Assembly (NCBI GenBank): GCA_951640165.1
Contig: OX621234.1
Location: 2,919,001 to 2,983,000, forward strand
Source of the DNA: Pseudoips prasinana
Taxonomy: Eukaryota > Arthropoda > Insecta > Lepidoptera > Nolidae
Length of the DNA stretch: 64,000 bases
Direction: 5' to 3'
The position numbers and the translations under genes were made by a program. The notes under the pieces were generated by a model. That model was not told the origin of the DNA. It ran no database searches and was given only the letters and a program-made list of their open reading frames with translations. Position 1 is the stretch's first letter. Each line of letters begins with the position of its first letter. This document shows positions 59,693-64,000 of this stretch, piece after piece.

Positions 59693-62566
59693 TTAAAACT
59701 GTGGGGTTTCTGCTAACAATTTACGAAGTAAATGCTCACGAACTTTTCTTTTAAATGAGATACGACTCTTGGCCATCCTGATTTCGAGAGGTAATGCATT
59801 CCACTGAAGAATTGACTGTACAAAGAAAGAAGAGTGAAGGAAGTCAGAGCGGTGAGATGGACATTGGAGGAGACGATTGTGTGAAGAGCGAAGATTTTTA
59901 GTATGGTTAGTAAAGAGATATTGAAAGTGATGAGATAAGTAAGATGGAGAAGAAGTAGAGTCTAGAATAGAATATAAGGTGGTTAGTGCTCGTAATGATC
60001 GTCGTTCGCGGATCGGTAACCATTGCAGTTGGGATCGATGGGAAGAGACATGGTCATACTTACGAAGATTGAAAATGAACCGAATGCAGTTATTCAGAAG
60101 TCTATCGAGTTTATTGAGGTGATCTGCATTCAGGTCAAAGTAGCAAACATCACCATAGTCGACTATAGGAAATATTAAGGCCCGCACGAGCATTACCTTA
60201 GTTTTTATTGGTAGAAAATTTTTAAGACGGTAGAGACACCTCAATACGCCTGTAACTCTTTGACTAACACTTGCTATTTGTTTTTGCCAGCTTAATGATG
60301 TATCAATGTTTAGTCCAAGGTTTTTCACATATTGGCTTATAGGTATACACTTATGATCAAAGATTATTGATGGCAGATCACGAAATTCAACCTTTGATAC
60401 TAATCGGGAGCTCCCAATTATAATGGCTTGACACTTTGACGGGTTCACACTTAGGCCAAACTTGTCAGACCAAATTTTTATCGCATCTAAGTCACGATTG
60501 ATCTTAGAAATACCCTCAGCCAGTCCGTCAAATGTCGTTTGAACGTAAATCTGGAGATCATCGGCATACAGATGATACGTACACTGAAGGTTATGAGTTA
60601 TGAGATTTATGAAGATCGAAAATAAAAGAGGAGAGAGTATACCGCCTTGTGGGACACCAGTATCGAGATCACGCCAGTTCGAAGAGGACTCACCGACGTA
60701 AACCGACTGCTGACGCCCCCGAAGATAGGAAGAAAACCATTCCAGAGCTTCATCAGACACCATAAGATGGGAGAGAATAGATAATAGGATAACGTGACTG
60801 ACGGTATTAAAGGCATTTGAAAAGTCAATCAAAACCATAACGGTGATCATTGTATCCTCCATACCTGCCCTAATATCGCCAGTCACTTTAAGGAGAGCGG
60901 TGGTGGTACTATGGCCCGGTCTAAATCCAGATTGAAACGGGCTTATCAGTTGGTTGACAAGAACATAACAGGAGAGTTGTTGTTGTACACAGGACTCAAG
61001 TACCTTGGAGAGGAAAGGAAGAATAGAAATAGGACGGTAATGAGCGGGAAGTGAGGGATTAGAGGACTTAGGGAGTGGACGGATAAAAGCTTTACGCCAT
61101 AAGGAGGGGAAAGATCCAGTATCCAGGGAAAAATTAATTATGTGAGAAATGGCAGGAAGGACATGATCCAGGATAGGAATAATCATGCCGCGGCCGATCT
61201 TATCACAACCAACTGCATTGGATTTAATGGAAAGGATAATCTTTTAGATCTCGTCAGAAGAGACTGGAGAGAAGTGAAACGAAATAGTATTAGAGCGCGA
61301 CAAACCATTTAAATAGTAGACAGTATCACATATTGTCTGGTGATCCATCGTAGAAGTGGTAGAGAAATGTCGATTTAGATCATCCAGACTGATAGAGCTA
61401 GGTGGGTTTGAACATTGCGACTTGCCGATACCTAGAGTTCCGAGGAATTTCCAGATACCAGCAGGAGTAGTAGAAGAAATATTGTCGAAAATATGCCGGC
61501 GTTTAGCGTTACGTACCATCTGATTACACCGATTTCTAGCCACTTTATAAAGGTTCCAATCCTCATCAGAACGACCATTCCTAAATTTACGAAACGCCCG
61601 GTCCCTACGTCTCATAGCTGTCTGAATTCCCCTAGACATCCAGGGTGCAGGTGGACGCTTCAGCTTCACTTTTCTTATTGGTGCGTGGACATCGTACAGC
61701 TTTGTGACTTTTGCATTAAGGATCTCTACCTTTTCGTCTATGGCTTGTGCTTCCACCAAAGAATCCCACTCAAGTTTAGCGGCATCCTTGCAAAGTAATT
61801 CTAAGTCCATCTTCGCAAAGGAACGCACGTGCAGAACCTTGGGTTTAGGTTTAGGAGGTTTCAGGATATAGGATAAATAAACAAGGTCATGGTTGGAAAA
61901 GCCAGGAGCAGGATGTTGTCCGTGAGTGGAAACTAAAGAAGGATTAGAGGATAGGATTAAGTCGAGCCAAGTATCTTCACCTGAAGCATTATAGTGGGTG
62001 GCTTGAAGAGGCAAAACGTGCAAAGTACTTGACTCGACAATATGTAAGAGTTTCCGGGTACGAGGAGAGTTTTGATTAAGGAGATTGGTATTTAAGTCGC
62101 CCATGATGATGTGGTGTACATACTCCGAACCCAAAGATTCAAGTACCGACTCCAAGTCGGTGAAATAGTCAACATTAGGGGGACAATATACAGTGGCCAT
62201 AACTATCTTGATACCTTTAATATAAACCTCAAGGAACAGAAACTCTGCGGAGGCTGAGTAGTTTGAGGAAGAGGAGGCCAATATCTTATATGGGAGATCA
62301 CTCCTGAGATATATGGCGACTCCTCCTCCACCTTTACCTAAACGGTCATTACGGACGAGCACAAAACCTGGGAGGGAATACATAGTAGAAAGCAAATGTG
62401 GTTTAAGCCAGCTCTCAGAAATCAGGACAGCATGTACGTTACAGTCTGAAAAGGCATCGTACAGATCAGTATAATGGCTCGGGACGCTTTGTGCATTTAT
62501 ATGGCAAATGTTCAGTAAGTTCTTACGAGAAAGTAAGTTCTTATCTAGTATACAAATACATATATA
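59693..62566 (-). pseudogene. LINE ORF2: endonuclease plus reverse transcriptase, one in-frame stop
   Basis: Polyprotein that nicks target DNA and copies the LINE RNA there. The frame is open from 62566 with LNICHINAQSVPSHYTDLYD. APE-type endonuclease signatures follow: ISESWL, GGGGVAIYLRSDLPY, MGDLNTNLL, EDTWLDLILS and SNHDLVYL. A TAA at 61244-61246 separates this from the RT, in the same frame. The RT has LPKSSNPSLPAHYRPISILP, SGFRPGHSTTTALL, LIDFSNAFNTV, GVPQGGILSPLLF and YADDLQIY, then a thumb and C-terminal region ending LLAETPQF. No other stop or frameshift was found over about 950 codons. YADDLQIY and the motif spacing suggest the CR1/L2/Daphne group; exact clade is uncertain. Confidence 0.92.
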
Positions 62567-62570
62567 TTAT

Positions 62571-63145
62571 GTAGAGTCACTTGATATTTTTTATTTTATT
62601 TTTATTTTATTTCATAGGTACAGAAACCGATTACAGACTAATAACAAATTAATAATATCATTTTATTGTAACACTTAAATCTGAGCTCCAATTATATATG
62701 TACACAACATTTAAAAATTACCGAAATTCTGTGAGTTAAAACTAGGAGTTTGAGAGGAATATAGGTATAACTAGTACGATAATTACAATAATTTAAATTT
62801 AAAATATACTAACTGAACACTGAACATTGTTGTTCTTTGCTAAAAATAATTCGAATGCATTATAGCTTTTGATAAAAGTAGGAATGTGTATAAAAAGAGT
62901 TATTAGTAAAAATGGCATCGTTTGCACATTGATAAGAGATTAGGATACCCTACTATTATATGCAGTTTGAAATTTTTAAATAAGAACGCTTTCAGTATAT
63001 TATATCTGAAGCATTTATAATTCGACGCTAAATAAAAAACATACATCCAATTCTATGTTAGACAAGCCATCTTGTCTGGTTATGTCTACCTAATTTTCGT
63101 GTCAGGCTTCGCACTAAGCAATCTTGATCGATCGATCCATCATAA
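62571..63145. other. No recognisable gene
   Basis: AT-rich; an (ATTTT)n stretch near 62590 could be the tail of another LINE on the minus strand. Nothing else recognised. Confidence 0.5.
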
Positions 63146-63434
63146 CGGGCCAGTTGGCGAGGTTAGTAAGTGCTTGCTTTTCACTTGAACTATAAACCTT
63201 GACGGTCACCGTAGCCTAGTTGGTAGTGCTCCTGCCTACGAAGCTGGTGGTCCATGGTTCGAATCCCGGTAAGTGCAATTTTTTGTGTGATGAACACGAA
63301 TATTTTTTCTGAGTCATGGATGTTTTCTATGTATATAAGTATGTATATCGTCGCGTGGTACCCATAGTACAAGCTTTGCTTAGTTTGGGGCTAGGATGAT
63401 CTGTGTGACATTGTCCCTAGATATTATTATTATT
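63146..63434 (+). mobile_element. SINE2 head followed by SINE1
   Basis: 63146-63185 is a SINE2 head (GGGCCAGTTGGCGAGGTTAG) cut at TTTTCAC. 63200-63434 is a SINE1 copy with a B-box variant (TGGTTCGAATCCC), a deletion of the ATTTATCTATC segment, and an (ATT)n tail. Confidence 0.9.
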
Positions 63435-63665
63435 TAAAATCTACCTTAAAAAAAACATAATTTTATTTGCACTATGATGAAGCTTGACTGATGAGCTGCA
63501 CTACTACAATTTTCCCCAGTTCTTAAGTGCAAATAATTATTCGAAATTTTATTCGAAAATTTGGAGGTCGGAAGCAGATTTTTTATTTTATTGGTTTAAA
63601 TAATCTAAAGAAGAATTGGTTAGTGTTATAGAGAATATTATATTAATTACTTTTTAAATAAATAA

Positions 63666-63885
63666 TAGTTGTTTGTTATACGAGAGTGCAAAGTTCTTAA
63701 CCAAGTGCTCAATTTTAATGACCGAGCAAGCAAAGGATTCTTAAATGAAATCCTAAATATTAGAATCCTGAGGGTTAGCGAGGGAATCAAAAGGGCACGA
63801 GGTGAAAAATCATTGCACTCGAGTGCAACACGTCGTGTACCTTTTCATCCCAACTCAGCGAGAAAATGACTAAACGCAAAAAAAT
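63666..63885 (+). repeat. R-L repeat, forward copy
   Basis: ACGAGAGTGCAAAGTTCTTA, GACCGAGCAAGCAAAGGATT, GGTTAGCGAGGGAATCAAAA, GAGTGCAACACGTCG, CAGCGAGAAAATGACTAAAC. It corresponds block by block to the inverted copy at 23160-23345. The open frame across it has no known domain. Confidence 0.65.
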
Positions 63886-64000
63886 AATTTACAATCACAA
63901 GAAACTTTTATTTCAGTTTAGATATTAACTACTTCATTATGATGGGTAAGTATTACACGATAATCTTTAGTTTATAACAAAAAAGATATAGGTATAATTA

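Larger units (their letters stand above)
59402..62570 (-). mobile_element. CR1/L2-like LINE, 5'-truncated
   Basis: About 3.2 kb: one ORF2 with endonuclease and RT, then a 3' UTR (59402-59692) ending in (AAATA)n. The UTR shares the CACCCTAAGGTTGACTGG block with 20545-20757. The 5' end breaks near 62570, so ORF1 and the promoter region are missing. It is the longest coding remnant in the window. Confidence 0.92.

Overview
This window looks like repeat-packed intergenic or heterochromatin-like DNA from an insect, most probably a moth or butterfly (Lepidoptera). The evidence is AT-rich sequence, many tRNA-headed SINEs ending in (ATT)n, Helitron-like copies ending in a CCGCG hairpin plus CTAG, truncated LINE tails typical of lepidopteran genomes, a Tc1-like and a mariner-like transposon, and an R1-clade fragment. 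I see no convincing host gene, no functional tRNA or rRNA gene, no CRISPR array and no bacterial-style operon. Every open frame with a recognisable protein is mobile-element derived.

Family names used below are my own labels. SINE1: tRNA-like head (TAGCCTAGTTGG, GGTTCGAATCC), tail ending TGTGTGACATTGTCCC then (ATT)n. SINE2: head with GTTGGCRTGGTTGGC, tail GTGTGTGAATAATGTCCC then (ATT)n. The two share a 3' module, CATAGTACAAGCTYTGCTTA. SINE3: head GCCTCGTTGGTCTAGC. SINE4: head GCACGTGTGGTGCAGCGG. 5S-SINE: 5S-rRNA-like head. LINE-Z: 3' ends carrying the C-terminal peptide GALDPVVALKRDRRY. LINE-Y: C-terminus ending [12 protein letters not shown]-like: C-terminus with ARRTDGRW and (ATG)n tail. 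Helitron-A and Helitron-B: two non-autonomous Helitron types sharing a 3' end. MITE-A, B and C: small inverted-repeat elements. R-P, R-Q, R-T, R-E, R-I, R-L and R-S: interspersed repeats I cannot classify.

Layout. 0-5.3 kb: SINE1 beside SINE2 (with a nested LINE tail), a LINE remnant, a perfect 90-bp palindrome, and an unusual 1.79-kb inverted-repeat element (2941-4733), followed by a GC-rich MITE. 7.1-8.7 kb: Tc1-like copy 1. 8.8-15.9 kb: RTE tail, MITE, nested SINEs, stacked Helitrons, 5S-SINE. 15.9-20.5 kb: the least repeat-dense part. 20.5-29.9 kb: inverted duplication of the 12.8-13.2 kb block, then more SINEs, LINE-Z and Helitrons. 29.9-31.5 kb: Tc1-like copy 2. 31.5-35.1 kb: densely nested LINE-Z, R-P and R-E, a 31-bp tandem array, and a LINE-Y insertion with a 5' inversion. 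38.8-40.6 kb: a LINE RT relic split by LINE-Z, a microsatellite and SINE1. 44.2-44.8 kb: R1-clade insertion. 45.6-46.9 kb: broken mariner inside R-Q. 49-59 kb: nested SINEs, MITEs and LINE C-termini. 59.4-62.6 kb: the longest coding remnant, a CR1/L2-like LINE with EN and RT separated by one in-frame stop.

The elements do not form a pathway. They are a layered record of insertions. Several have target-site duplications or empty-site paralogues within this same window, so insertion order and mechanism can be read directly (TA for Tc1 and mariner; 5-15 bp for SINEs and LINEs). The most unusual signals are the 1.79-kb element with about ten dispersed copies of a TTCTATTAMCGAC-like motif, the set of nearly perfect short fold-backs, and the two Tc1-like copies carrying different coding changes.
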